NCBI GenBank assembly: GCA_023374025.1
Contig: SIJG01000020.1
Coordinates: forward strand, 1,339,478 to 1,403,477
From: Heterodera schachtii
Lineage: Eukaryota > Nematoda > Chromadorea > Rhabditida > Heteroderidae
Direction: 5' to 3'
DNA: 64,000 bases
The notes under the pieces are model-generated. The model did no database searches and had not been told where the DNA came from. It saw only the letters and a list, made by a program, of their open reading frames with translations. Shown piece by piece: positions 44,693-58,236 of the stretch. Both the position numbers and the translations under genes were made by a program. Within the stretch, counting starts at the first letter, position 1, and each line of letters starts with the position of its first letter.

Positions 44693-45867
44693 TTATTTTC
44701 TGCAATTTGGGTGATAATATGAATTTACTAATAGTTGTGGTGAAAACTCTTGAAGAAGCTTCCATTTAGTTTTTTTGAGAAGATTTGCCGATTTATCGAC
44801 TAAATTTTTTTGTTTTCATTAATAGACAAAAATAGCGATTAATCAAAACAAACTAATCTAAATTTTAAAATAATGTGTTGTATGTCTGAAATAAGTATAA
44901 AATTTTTGATTGCTACCACTAGCAACAGAAGGAACAAAAATTACCTGCACTTAGTACATATCCATCTTCGTTTGTTGGATTTTTAATAATTCTGCAAATC
45001 TTATTCCAGTTCTTAAATGATGATTCATCAACCTCATACAGGCGCCCAATTTTTTTATCATTCATTGTTTTGGAAAGTTCTTCATATGCAGTTTTGAACT
45101 TTACACAAAAATTCTGGTCTAAATTTTGAAAATATATTAAAAATATTGGTCCTACTATTAATTTTTTAATTTAATTAAATTGTTGTTGAAATGTAAACTT
45201 CCTCCTAAGTTTATTATTTTTTAATGAATCTATAAAATTCAATTAAATTTATTTACTAGCCTATTATGGTTCAAAATGTTTATTTGTATACAAATAAATA
45301 AATTTTAATATTTTATCATGCCTGATGTTGCTCCAAATTTTTGTTTATCGGCTGGTTCAAATTCCTCAATATGGTAGTCATTATACACAAGCTCATTTCC
45401 ACTATCAAATAGATTTTCTAAATATTTAAAATAATATTTACATAAAATAATGAATCATATTTATTTCTTTATTTTGACGTGAATAATTAGTTGAATTTTT
45501 AACATGTCATAACCAAGATCAGCGACCTATAAAACCTAAAATCTTTAAATTATTACCCTCATTCTTTGGGATAGCCGTTGCATTTTGAGCTTCTAATTCA
45601 CCTGTGCGTAACCTTATATGATCCATCAGCTTCTTACTATGTTATAAAGATGGTATTGAGGACATAAAATTACAGGAAAGTCAGAATTTTATTTTCACTG
45701 AGCTGTTTTCAAGATTTTTTCAGATAAATTGGGAAATTCTTAAGTTAAATTTTTAATCAAAATATATTTTTTAAGACTCCACAGAAATGCGCTTTTTCCA
45801 TTTCATATGAATTTTTATAATTTTTTTTACTACTATCTCGCTCACGTGAGGCAATTGATTTAATTTG
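44693..45867 (-). CDS. Five-exon gene, function unknown (5' end missing)
   Basis: Exons 45867-45778, 45632-45557, 45417-45322, 45118-44945 and 44799-44693 join in phase and end at a TAA. The peptide runs IKSIASRERDSSKKNYKNSY ... HFCG, then KKLMDHIRLRTGELEAQNAT, then NLFDSGNELVYNDYHIEEFE, then FKTAYEELSKTMNDKKIGRL ... SSFKNWNKICRIIKNPTNED, ending NSYYHPNCRK. LMDHIRLRTGE looks like the tail and linker of a C2H2 zinc finger, but the finger cysteines are not complete in what I can see. Acceptors are AAATTTAG- or TATTTAG-like and three donors are GTAAT or GTCTT. The third intron begins GC rather than GT (TCAG then GCATGA), the only way to keep frame. No exon is longer than about 175 bp. The first exon and start codon were not found upstream. 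Confidence 0.6.
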
Positions 45868-45869
45868 CT

Positions 45870-46944
45870 AAAAAATTATAAATTTAAAAAAATATTTATT
45901 GTCCAATTTATGTATTTCTTTATGCAGAATTTTTTTTTCTTCTGAATTTGTTATTATTCAAATTTTTTGGTAAAATTATGTAATTCAATTTTTTCATTCA
46001 ATTATCTCTAATTCATCAAATAATCAAAGCAAAAAAGCAGCCCCACATTCCTTTTGTGAATTTTTTTCTCTAATAATTAATTAAAACCACATTTTTGAGT
46101 TTTTAAATTATTTTTAATGCACCGTAAAATTGTCAAAATTTTATATCCCGATATTCATTTTGTATTTTTCCCAATAGAAAATTCGCAATTAATTCAAACA
46201 AAAACTCGTTTATATTAAATTAAAAAGATTTATTACAACTTTCCAAATGAATTTAAATAAACCGAATTTTGTAAATAATTATCATCACTTATTAGTAGGG
46301 AACTGATTTTGAGGGGTGAAAAAGTCCGAAATAGGGACCTAAATAGGGCAAAAAATTCGCGAAATAGGGGCGAAAAAGTTTCTTTTCACCTTAAATTCAC
46401 TTAAAGTTCCAACAAAAACAAGTTAAAATTTTTGCCAAATAACACAAGAATATATTAACAATAAATAAATAAATTTTCAATAATAAACATTGATTAATAT
46501 TAAAATTTAATTATTTATGATAAACATAAAATATAACTCAAAGATATTAATGAAATAAAAATTATATTAAAAATTCGCTTTTTTGAAAATACCCATTTTA
46601 AAAAAGTATTAAAACATAATCCCTAATAAACGCATGTGAAAATCTTAATTCAAGTAAAAAAATAATAAACTAATTTTAACTCAATCTAATAAATTTAAAA
46701 TCAAAGTTCAAATTAAAAAGTTGAACACACACAAAAGGACGCATTTACTATATTACAATGTTTATAATAAAAAATCAAAATAATCAGTTCAATTAATTGA
46801 AATTTAGCAGGATAAATAAACTTAAAAAATGTATTATAAAATAATATAGAAAATTTATGATAGAAATTTCATAAATAAAAAGTATAAAAAATAATAGCGA
46901 TCTTTATAATAATTCTGCTTAATCAATAATTATAATTGCTAATT
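45870..46944. other. AT-rich stretch upstream of the five-exon gene
   Basis: No convincing upstream exon. An island at 46030-46065 is open on the minus strand (IHKRNVGLLFCFDYLMN) but has no clear donor. 46295-46390 contains GTAGGGAACTGATTTTGAGG with several AAATAGGG words, possibly a transposon end fragment. Confidence 0.35.
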
Positions 46945-47073
46945 AAAAAATTTCTATTAGAAATAATTTACCATTAATTTAATAATCGCATAAATTCAAT
47001 ATTGAAAATAAAAAATTTCTATTAGAAATAATTTACCATTAATTTAATAATCGCATAAATTCAATATTGAAAA
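46945..47073. repeat. Exact tandem duplication, 65-bp unit
   Basis: Two head-to-tail copies of a 65-bp unit starting AAAAAATTTCTATTAGAAAT (46945 and 47010) and ending ATTCAATATTGAAAA. The copies appear identical, indicating a recent slippage or replication event. Confidence 0.95.
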
Positions 47074-48073
47074 CTCTATTTCTTTCGTTAATTTCAAAAT
47101 GTTAAGGTAAAATATTCCTAAATTCTCTTTTTTTCACATTTTTAATTTACCTAGTTTTTGTAAAAATTTTTGAGACAATCGAATGATAAAAACTATATTA
47201 ATTTTAGTAGATTTTAAGCAATTCACAATTTATTACTCTATTTTATCTCATAATTAATGAGAGGCTAAATGTAACTTAATTGGGCTATGAAAAACAATTA
47301 ATGAGTTAGGTAAATGTGAGTAAAATTGGTTGGGCTACCCACCCAAAACAATTATCGATTCCTTTCTTTCTTTTCGTACACTCTTTTCTTTATCTTTCTT
47401 TCACTGACTCTGCTCTTCTCTTTCCGTGTTCTCTTTTTAATGCAAAAGTAAAGTGACGCCGTTTTAATGAGAATGGATTTTGTTGGGTGTTAGGTAAAGT
47501 GAGAGCGAAGGAAGCACCTCCAAATAGTCAGTCATTTTGCATTTATTTCTCCATAAAATGACTCCTTTAGCATTAGTTTATATTTTTAATTTTTCGAATC
47601 ATATCCCGGCCAATTGTTTAATGAGAGTAATTACTCCAATTAACTTTACAATCCATATAATTTTGGTTTTCAAATCATTAGGCTTTTTATTAAAATAAAA
47701 TAATTAATGTATAAGGTACTTGCACAACATTTTAAATTATATCTCAAATTTCTGTTTTTTAATAAAAAGCTTTTTGAAGGATCTCACTTTAATTTACAAA
47801 TTTTTATATTAGTTGTACAATAAAATTTAAGCAAATAAAATAATAAAATATATAGTTGTAAAAAAGTCAAAAACATAATATTATATCTGAATAAATTATT
47901 TTTGTCTAATTTTCAATGTTTTAAATCAAATAGCTAATTAGCTTATTTCATTTATATTCTTTAAAATAAAAAATAATTACAAAACAAAGTAAATGATATG
48001 ATATAAAATAATTAATTAATAAATGACTCTTTGTATGGTCATTCACTATGAATGGGGTGAGATTTAACATTCA
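47074..48073. other. Stretch without a recognised gene
   Basis: 47330-47560 is C/T-rich with TTTCTTTC blocks; the rest is A/T-rich. No exon or RNA gene is supported. The pyrimidine block could be a promoter-proximal or intronic tract for the decayed gene downstream. Confidence 0.35.
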
Positions 48074-48861
48074 ATGAATAATTATATTAAATTATTTAGC
48101 ACACTGATGCTTATTTTGCGGAATTTGTCAAAGGATTATCGTCAATTTTGGGAAACTTTTTATTTGGCTAAAAAAATTCAAATTATGCAAGTCGATGAAA
48201 GTGAAAGGATTTACTATATTTTTGAGCTCGACGAAATTGAGAAAATGAAAAAGCATTTGACGCAAGCATATGGGCCCTATCTTGGCGTTGTTTATTTAAT
48301 GTGAAAGAATTGGCACTGTGAAAAATTTGGGAAGAAAATTAAGGAAGAATGCCAAAAATATCGGAAATATTTGGGTATTTTATATGAATATTTATTTCGA
48401 TTGTATGCTGATGGTTTGTTTAAATTTTAAATGCTAATAATTATTCAGCTAAAACCCAAAAATTTCGAAACACTTGTCACCATTGATGAAGCCAACATTT
48501 ATTATAGGAAGCCATATTCACGGCAGTTTAATTAAAGTTGTCGAAAGTCTGAATGATTATTCGAAATTTTTGGAAAAAATATGAAAATGCCCCGCATGAA
48601 ATAAAATTGGTAAATGAGGAGGAATTAAATTTGGCAATTAAATAGAGAGAAAATGACAAAAAAGACGAAAATTGGCTTAGCAAATGGAAACTAAGTATAA
48701 AAGAAATAATAAGGGACAGAAAAATGAAGGAAAAAGGACACAAATCACCAAACAAAAATGTAATTGAAATTACCAATCTTTGGGAAGAATTTGAGCAAAT
48801 AATGGAAAAAATGTGTGAAAATCCAAACGAAAATGCCAAGGAAGAAAGAAGAAGAAACTGA
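48074..48861 (+). pseudogene. Decayed lysine/glutamate-rich protein gene
   Basis: ATG at 48074 opens a frame encoding LSKDYRQFWETFYLAKKIQI and IYYIFELDEIEKMKKHLTQA. It meets TGA at 48302 but continues in the same frame as protein-like sequence (HCEKFGKKIKEECQKYRKYL), then TAA, then LVTIDEANIYYRKPYSRQF. After a frame change at about 48553 it continues IRNFWKKYENAPHEIKLVNE, crosses one TAG (48643), and runs ENWLSKWKLSIKEIIRDRKM and ITNLWEEFEQIMEKMCENPN to TGA at 48859. Three nonsense codons and a frameshift argue for a pseudogene; introns in all those places were not found. No domain is recognised. The minus-strand frames overlapping it are shadows. Confidence 0.5.
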
Positions 48862-51800
48862 AAAAAGCAATTAAAAATGCGACAAATAGTGAAGAAAAGG
48901 AAAATCTGAAAGATGAATATGATGACAAATTTGGCACTTTAAATTCGTCACCATTTTCATGAAAATTCATTCATCTCCACGAAATTTATAGGCTTTTCAT
49001 ATTATTAAATTTTATTTTCACTTTTCACTGATATTCCTTCTGTCTCCATTTTGTATTTAGTTTTGACATTATAAATTTCATCTTTATAGAACAGATTTCC
49101 AAATATTTTCTATAATATTGGAAGAAGAATTTAATTTATTTAATTATGGATGTTACTTACATGCTGAGAAAAAACAAAACAAAGAAATCGAAAAAATTAA
49201 AAAATAAATAAAAATAAAATATTGAAAAAAATTCATAAATAAATCAAATGTAAAAAAACATGCGATTTATATAGTATAAAATATTGTAAAGGTAAAGCAT
49301 AGTTAATCGCATCCGTTCAATCTCTTTCTCACACCTTTTATCCCCGCTTTTCCCCATCCATATTCCGTTTCATAAGTCCAACTATTTAATCGGGGGCATT
49401 CGCTCGATAAGGTATCATTTTTTATCAAATAATACAACAATTTTTTAAGGTTTTAATAGTTTCTTTATTTCATTGTTTTCCTTTTCCAATAATAAAAAAT
49501 AAATTAATTAATTTCTTGTGTAAAACGAAGACAAATCGATGCCCCCCCCCCCTCAGTTGGCGCTTACACACACAACAGCGCACAAATTGATTTTCCATTT
49601 AACATTTCTGGTCCCCATCTTTTGCTTTTGACCATTTAATGGATTTTTAAACAAACCAAAAGTTTACATAATTTTATAAATTATTTTCTCCAATTTTTTA
49701 TTTTATTCGTTCATTATTTTTTCATTTTCCTTCATGTATTTATTGTTTTGATTGAAAAATTATTTGATAAACATCACAAATTAAATACTTCAGATTGTTT
49801 AATGTTTTTACGAGATTCAAATTAATATTAGTTATTGCATTTAAAGAATATTTGCATCAATTTGACTTATAATTGAAAAACGCTTTTTTTAATATTTGCA
49901 TTAATTAATGAATTTTCTGGCGAAGGTGTCAAAACTAAATTAATTAACTAATTAAAGCGACATTTTAAGATAATTTACTTTATTCTAAATAGTTTTTGGA
50001 CGCGTCGTTCATCAATTTTTTTGCTCTGAAAACCTAACTCCAGCGCCAATACTTGATCGTGGAAAAACAAATTCGAAAATTGCAAAATATGCAAAAAGCT
50101 GTAGTGTCAAATATTATATTTTAAACTGAATAGTTTTTCATTTAATTTTTTGATGTTAAAAAAGTTTTGAGATTTTGTTGAAGGATTTCTTAATTTAGCA
50201 ACTAGAAACAAAAATTATAAAAACAAATTATTCTTTAATATATAAAAATGAATTTTTTAAGCAAAAAAAACGAGCGAAAAAATGTTTTCATGAAACACCA
50301 AGTAAAGTTAGAATTAATAAAATCACTAATTTAATTGAATAAAGTAAGATTAAAAACTCTAAAAAAGTATTAAAAAAGCATCAACTACAAAAAAGAATTA
50401 TTAAATTTTAAATATTAAAAAATGGATCCAAGCACTATAACTGGCAACTTACAACGTGAAAATATATGCGGCAGTCAAAATTACAGCGAAAAGTTGGTAA
50501 AATTCTACATTGAAAAAAATTAATATATAAAGAATTTCAGATAACTTTGAAATTCAAAACTTTCCGACTCGTGGAAAAAATAATAAATATCCATAAAATA
50601 TTAATTTAAAGCTGTATAAAGGAACTATTTTTTATAACGAGCAATAACATAACTAATAACTAAATAAAAGACCTAGTACAGAATTTTTCTTAAAATAAGT
50701 TGTACTTAAATTTCTTTGAAATCTTGAGTCAAATAAAAATCTCTCAAATTTTTGCAACAAATATAAATCGCAAGATAAAAAGGAAAATTAATGAAATCAT
50801 AATTATGATACTACTAATGATATAAAATTATTAGTAAAAAATTATTTATATAAAAAACCCATAAATTGGTATTGCCCAAGGTCCAAAGTGAAACAAAAAT
50901 AACTGAAAATGCAGGATGCTTACAAAGAAGCAACTTTGATATAAATATTAGAATGACAACAAAATATTTTAGGCTTCAATTGAAGAAATGTGAGCAGTGT
51001 CGAATACCCATTTATAAAATATGTGTAATTTTGGCAGTATTTTACCATCTCAAAGCTTATATTTTGACATACAACTGTTGAACTGCACATTATAAAAATT
51101 TTGACAATTTTTTTCACTTATATTTAAATTAAAATAATTTAAAATTTTCTTATTCTTAAAATATTGGTCTTTCAAAAATGAAAGAAAAAGCATACGAAAG
51201 TATTAAGATACAAAAAATAATTAAAGTTTTCTCACATATATTTATTTATTTTATTTTTAAAGTTTGATTATTTGATCAAAGCTTGTATTTTTTAATTTAA
51301 AGCAATTAAATTAAAATTTTAAAAATAATTAATAAATGAAATTCTCATTTTTAAATTAAACGAGAAAGTTACTGATAAATTCAAAAAAGTGCTGGCAATA
51401 ATTTGAATGAAATATCCATGCTTCAATTGAAAAGGGTGGGAAATTTTTAAGAAATTTCATAAAGTTAAAGGTTACAACCGAAAACCATATTTGCAGAGGC
51501 ATTTTTTGCATACAAAACTTATTATTTATTCTAAAAATGGGTTTTTTGACAAATAGTCTTTAAGCCTACAAAATTTTAAAAACTTTCATAAAATTTTCAG
51601 CATAAAAAATGTTGTAGGAATGCAATATTGCAAAATTAATAAAATACGAAAATAGAAATAAATACACAACAATATTTAATAAAAATTAATGCTAAAATAA
51701 ATTAATAATTATAAGAAATAATAATTTATAGTTTGGTAAAATAAACATCATTAAGTTTATTATTTTACGCAAAGATCATGAAATTTTATTCATTAACTAT

Positions 51801-54800
51801 TTAATTATTTGAATTTAAAATTAGAAAGGAAAAAGTGTACAAAATAATTTAATGTATTTGGTATGCAAATATTAAATAAGTATTTATCTGTTCAGTGATC
51901 CACTCAAAAATTAGTAATCCAAATTTGATACATATGTATTTTTGAGTTATTAGAAATTATTGTCATTTTTGTGTAAATTTTTAAATTAAAATTCTCGCAT
52001 TCCTCACGCCATATTCGAAGCTTTTCCAAATATTTAATTATGGTAAACTTAAAAATTAATTATTATATTGCAAATAGCAACCTCTTACAATTAAATTTAT
52101 CAACCCCCTTGACCTCTAAATTTCTAAGATATTTTTACTTTGAATAAATAGATGGAGATGTGGAAAAGACTTGAAAGAATTTATTTACGCTTTTGTTGCT
52201 TTTCTCTTTCTTCATTTTTTTTTATAATTATCTAGCCAATTAGGGAGAGTTAGTTCAAGTATGCGCAATATACCTATTTGCTGAAAAATGAGAATTAATT
52301 TCTCAATTATCAAAATTCTTTATAATGCAAAAAATAATTAATTGCAGAATTTTTCATTTCACTTCATATAAATCAATTATTAAAAATGAGATTAAAATGG
52401 AAAAAATACTACAGGTTAAAACAGAGAAACGGCAAAGGAGTCAATTCCGAGACGGAAGAAAATATTGTGCATTAATATATTTTTCAATTAAATCAAATAT
52501 AAAACCAAATCTTTTTTAAATATATTAATAATAAAATTATCCTACCTTAAGTAAGAACTGGTGGAATATTTTGTAATTATCTAATATAAAATAGCAAAAC
52601 ATTTGAATGAACGAATGAATAAATAAATAATAATGTACAGCTATTATATAATGGAATAAAATGAAGTATATTTCTCAAAATTGACCTATTTATTTGATAT
52701 TTTATTTGTTAACCTTTTATTGGCGGCGTCACGCTTTTTGCGTATAAATTATAATAATTATTAAGTTACATTTAAATATAAAAATGTTAAACAATCAACT
52801 CAGCGTTTCCTTCATAATTTATTGAATAAACCAATTTGCCAAATAACTGAATCTGTTAATTCGGACTTTGTAATAAATTAAATTTCTTCAGTTTTTTTAA
52901 CACTGGTTTTTTTTAAATTTTTACTTTATTATTGTTCTTTTCTTTTTGTGGAAATCTTCCACACATATACTTGTTTAGAGAAAATAACTGCTTTTAAAAA
53001 TGATAAAATGCATATTTGACAGTGAAAGAAAAAAATTGTTTACAAGATAAAAAATAAAACCGAGAAAAAAAACAAAAATATGGGAATTTATAATTTAAGT
53101 CTTTTTACATAAATTAAATTTAAGCCCGTGCCATATATAAAGAGCAATTAATTATAATCAAATTATCACTAACGACTACTGCCATCATCATTGGCCTTCC
53201 ACGACCTCACCTGGATTAATAATATTGAAGCTAGAAATAGAGGTATATAAAAACATGAGGAAAATTATTACCTAAAGTATAAAAAATTATAAATGAATTG
53301 GTAAAATAATTTAAAAGAGTTTAATTAAGAATCAAAATATTGTAAAGAAATGATCACAATAAAGAATTCTTCAGAGAACCATTTCCAGAAGGATAAATAT
53401 GCAAGAGGATATTCTTGTTAAAAACTTAAAAAATAACTAAGTAAAACTTTCTTAAAAATTCTATTAATATGAATATTACTACTATTAAAAGACATATCAA
53501 ATTTCACAATAATGGAGGGTCCAGGAAAAATCATAAATGTTATTGTCGGAAGCACTTTTGTAATGGAAGCGTAAGGAGTTCGCCGCGTTAAAAAAAACTA
53601 ATTTGGATTTTTAAATGTAACCGACAAATTAAATATTATTTGAATAATTTCATTACGATATAAATGAAAAGAAATAAAAGCGACTAAATAAATTTAATAT
53701 AAAATAAATATAATTAAGTGAGTTTTTATATTTTTACAAAAGTAATTTGACAATGGAGGACGAATTATTAATAATAAATTTATAATTGTTATGCAAGATG
53801 CAATTTAAAATTATTCTAATTAATTTGTGATTAAGGATTAGCTTAAAAATAAATGTACGGAGGGTGGATTATTCACCATTTCTCATCATAGTTTATTTTT
53901 CACTTAGGTTTGATTCAAAAATATCGACTTTTTTTACAAAAGTAATTTGACAATTGAGGATGATTTATGAATATTAATGTTGTGTTACTTCCACTTAGAA
54001 CACATAAAAAGAAATAAATAAATAATTTTATTGATTCGGTCGGAGGGCAAAATGGAAATACAAATAAAATGAATGATGAAGGGAAAGAACAAAATGGGGG
54101 GAAGTTGTCCACTTTTATGGACGGGGGAAGGGGCGGATGGACAATGAAATAACAAATAAAATCAATAGGTCAGATCGCCATAAATTTCTAATTTAAAACA
54201 CTATCCAACAATTAAATTTACCTTCAAAGTGTTAAGTAAATGGTACAATGCTTAAGATAATTTTCTGCCAGTTGTATAAAATACCAATGGCGGAATCCAT
54301 TAATTCATTTTAAAAATAATTTTGATCTTTTTGATATAATTTTGAAGCAAGCTTAATAATAGTTTAGTTAAATAAAAGAAAAATTGATACAAATCTTAGT
54401 AAAATTTATTCAATCTTAATTAAAAGAAGATATTTTTACCCAAATTTAATTATAAATTAATGCATGTAAAGTGAGTGATAACTAGGGTTGTGAATTATAT
54501 GGATTAATATATTTTATCTATATGCTATGAAGAAAGAGGCTCAAAAATAGCATTTCTACGTTAAATTTTTTGATTTTTGAAAGTTTTTAGTCAATTTTCC
54601 GGGAATAAATCCATATATTTCGATATTTTTGCGTTTTAGTCCATATTTTGGCCATTTTTGGCAAATTTTCACAAGAAAATGAAGGAAAAAAAGAAGCAAA
54701 AACACCCCTAAAGATCGACTTAGGAAATTTGTTTATTATATTATTATACATTGTGATTCCCGGGTTTAGCCAATTTAATTGTTTTTTAAATTAATACAAT

Positions 54801-54990
54801 AATGCGGTCGAACAAATTTTATTCATTTATTATGTTATATTTATTTATGATAATTGTATTTGTTTAGTTCCATAAAATATTAAGTTTTTTATTAGATCGA
54901 TTCTCAAAATGCTTTATTTATAATCTTTTTAATTTTCTGATTTCAAATTTTTTTTTATCCAAAAAATCGCCGTGACTTATCTAAAGCCTT
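48862..54990. other. Long A/T-rich stretch, no confident gene
   Basis: An 11-base C run lies at 49542-49552. A 20-nt minus-strand island (53230-53211) is exactly framed by acceptor TATTTCTAG and donor GTGAGG and would encode FNIINP. An island at 53518-53590 is open in two plus frames (MEGPGKIINVIVGSTFVMEA or GSRKNHKCYCRKHFCNGS). 54484-54660 contains repeated CCATAT words and begins CTAGGGTTGTGAATTATATG, which could be a transposon end. Otherwise A-rich desert to 54.4 kb, with nothing recognised. Confidence 0.35.
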
Positions 54991-55357
54991 TCATTATTAC
55001 AATTGTTGAAATCTTGTTTTTATTGTGGAGCCATTCGTTTTCAGTAAGATGACTTTCAAAATAATTAGAGGCTTAACTCATTTGGACCCAAAAAAATATT
55101 TCGAATTTTCTTCAAGGACGCAAAGAAGACATTTAGGCTTCAAAACAAAAGATGCAGTAATAAATTTAGGAAGAAGTTTTTTTATTCGAACAATTCATCC
55201 GTGGAATTGCTTACCCAAAACAGCTATGGAAATTGGAACTTTAGATAAATTTAAGAATCTTATTACTGTATTGACCATTCATATTTTTCTAATTGTATTC
55301 ATTACTTTGTTTTCCGCTATAAGTGCAACTATGTTGCCTTGCGGTTTGCTCAAATAA
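54991..55357 (+). mobile_element. Non-LTR retrotransposon fragment (RT C-terminal tail)
   Basis: The frame 55025-55357 carries FKIIRGLTHLDPKKYFEFSS, then TQRRHLGFKTKDAVINLGRS, then FFIRTIHPWNCLPKTAMEI and a final DKFKNLI. This is the conserved tail of LINE-type reverse transcriptases: FKI-x-GL, TR-x-H-x-xK, R-x-FF-x-R-x(3)-WN-x-LP and a closing FK. The catalytic domain and endonuclease are absent upstream, where an in-frame TGA lies at 55007. It is a truncated, inactive copy. The residues after DKFKNLI are AT-driven and probably not part of the ancestral protein. Confidence 0.75.
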
Positions 55358-58236
55358 ATAAATAAGTGTATTAATTTTAATTATAATTTTAAATTATCTA
55401 AATTTTTTCTAAGATGTGAAAAAAGGAGTGAGAGAAGAAAAAATTCAACAAATTAAAATTTATCTTGCTAAAAGGAAAGTGTCATTTTAATGAAGATTAA
55501 TTATTGTGTTAAAATTTCTTCTATGGTTATATAAAATTATTCTTTATATCTTAGCTTTTTTATACTATTTATTTCATGTTGGCACATGAAAAATAATTTA
55601 ATATGTTATTAAATTCGATGAAGTCATCTTTTTAAGTAATATTATATATTTCATCGATTTGCAACATAACAATTTTAAGTTTAATTTTGCAGTTTAAGGT
55701 ATGATTTGTTATGAGTTTTAATTAAGTAACAGTTATTTTCCGTATTTTTTGTTTTTAATGTTTGTTCAACATTATTAATGAAGTTTTATTTTTTTGCTGT
55801 AAATTTTTAAATATTTTATTTGCTTATGCAATTTTTCAAGTGTTCTTTCAATAAAGTTAATTTAAAAGTAAATATATTTATAATTTTCTTAATTCTTTTT
55901 TTCTCATCTATTTTTATGTAAATATTAATTAAATAAAATTTTAAATTAATCTTTAACATTGAATTATAGTTTTAATCATGTTCATATATTCGAATGCCGG
56001 CTTGGCAATTTGTGGTTTGCTAGAATATATCTTAATAAAAATTGTATTTTTATTTCTTGATTTATATTTTCGTATTTCTTAAAAAGATTGATATATTAAA
56101 TTGTTATTTAGTGAGCTAAATTGACACCTTTACATATATATTTGAAAATTCTTATTTGACTAGAAGATTAAAATTTACATTAATATTTGGTTCCTAATAA
56201 CTATCTTATTAGTTATAAGTAGTTTTAATATTATAGCATAATATAATTTACTTACGCTTAATCAACTTTAAAATATTTAATCAAAATGATGAGGTTAGAT
56301 AGATCGCTCTTCCTTGATAGCTTGGCTTCTATTATAATTTAATACAATCTTCATCATTATTCTTCACTTAACTCAATAAATAAATTTTTCTTTATTATTT
56401 CTTTAGTAGTTTTATTTTTTAGTTACATTTTTTATTATCATTAATTTAATGTTGAATATTTCTTTATTCATCAATATTATTAATATTCAAGTTTTATAAT
56501 AATATAAATTTGATGAAATTATTATGATAAAATAAAAAATATTCTTACGGTAAAATTTTCAATTTCTTAATTGATTTTTCTCATCATGATTACATATGAT
56601 GCATAATAATTTTTTATTTTGTTTACACCTAAAGACCAACTTTATTTAGTCCTTCAAAAGTGCTAACTAAATTTACTGAATTCAATTTATTTTATTTTTA
56701 TAATCAAAGTCTGAAACCAAGCTATTGAATATTTCATTCATAAGTCGTGAATTATTTATATTTCTTCAATACATACTTATGCATTTATACAAATCTTTCT
56801 ACGGCCAATTTTAAATTTGTAAAGTTTCAGGTTTTATCTACGATTTAAATTTTCATTCATAATTATTTATTAGTTTATTTTAGTAAATTTTCTATTAGTT
56901 TCATGATTGAAGAGCTAAAATGTTTGTTGCTTCAGCCTGGTGATTATTTATTCTTGTTTTGAGATTTAATAATTATATTTTTTGTATTATTTGATGTCAA
57001 CACGTGAATAATAAATTTTTTTAACATTTTTCATTTATAATTAATATTCTTTAATACTTTTAGAAATAACTAATATCATGGATATGCATTTATAAATTAT
57101 AATTTTTTTTTTAGTTTTTTAATTTTTTTTTGAATTTTTATTCTAAATCTTTTTAAAGGCTGTTTAAATTCATATATTTTCTCATCTTAATATGTATCAG
57201 GCATTTGAAATAAAATTTTAATCTTTTATGAATAATGAATTAAATCAATATTTGTTTAAACTTTAATAAAGATTTTCGGTATTATTTTAAAATGGAATCC
57301 GAGTGAATCTTTTATTTATTTTCTTTTCACATGATTCAAGTAAGGGTTTTAAATTAATTTAAATTATTTTCTATTATTTTTATAATTGACTGCAAATTAT
57401 TTTACTATGGCTTTAATTATTCACTTGGAAACAAAACTAAAAATTTGGCCTTGAATATATGCAAAAGAATGATTAATAATTCATTTTATATTCATTTTAA
57501 TTTTCATCGTTTATTTTATTTTAATTTTAAACAAAATTATTACATCCCTATGTATAAAACAAACATTAATTGTTCAAAACAATTTTAATTTTAATTATTT
57601 CTTTTTGTTAATTTATTTCTATACATTCATAAACATTTCTTTTATACACATTAATTATAAAATCAATTAATTAATTTTTTCCAATTTGTCATAGTATGTA
57701 AGTATCCTAATGTCCATTCATCTTTATTATTCGTAGAATTAAATTAATTTGTTTTTATTACTTTTTCACATTTATCTTCGCAATTTTATACATATTTTAG
57801 AATATTATTTCTTTTTGATACTAAAATTAATTTTTTTTTTAATTTATATTATTTGAAAGTATTATTTTTTTAGTTTATAAAGGTATATTCATAATTTATA
57901 TATTTATATTTTTGATATTGTTTTAAATTAAATACTTCCATTTACTTATACTTGAGACTGTATCTATCCATAAGTTATGGTTTTTAACTTATTTTACTTT
58001 TCATATTTATTTCGTTTTATTTCCATTATTTTTTTTTCTACAATAATTTTTTTTCAAAAGCAATTAAATTAATTTTCTTTTTAGAATTTCAAGTCCTCTA
58101 CTTAAATTATTTATTTTTAAAATTTCAAAAAATTTCATTGAGTTTGAAAAAAATTCTGGACAAAAATTCAGACTTAAGCTTTTGTGGAATTTAATAACCA
58201 TAACTTTTTTATACTTAAGTAAAAAATTTAATAAAA
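55358..58236. other. T-rich stretch, no confident gene
   Basis: Plus strand strongly T-rich. Small open islands on the plus strand include 55977-56082 (MFIYSNAGLAICGLLEYIL) and 56899-56965 (MIEELKCLLLQPGDYLFLF). QPGDY resembles part of cyclic-nucleotide-binding domains, but the rest of that domain is absent. No splice chain could be built. No RNA gene seen. Confidence 0.35.
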
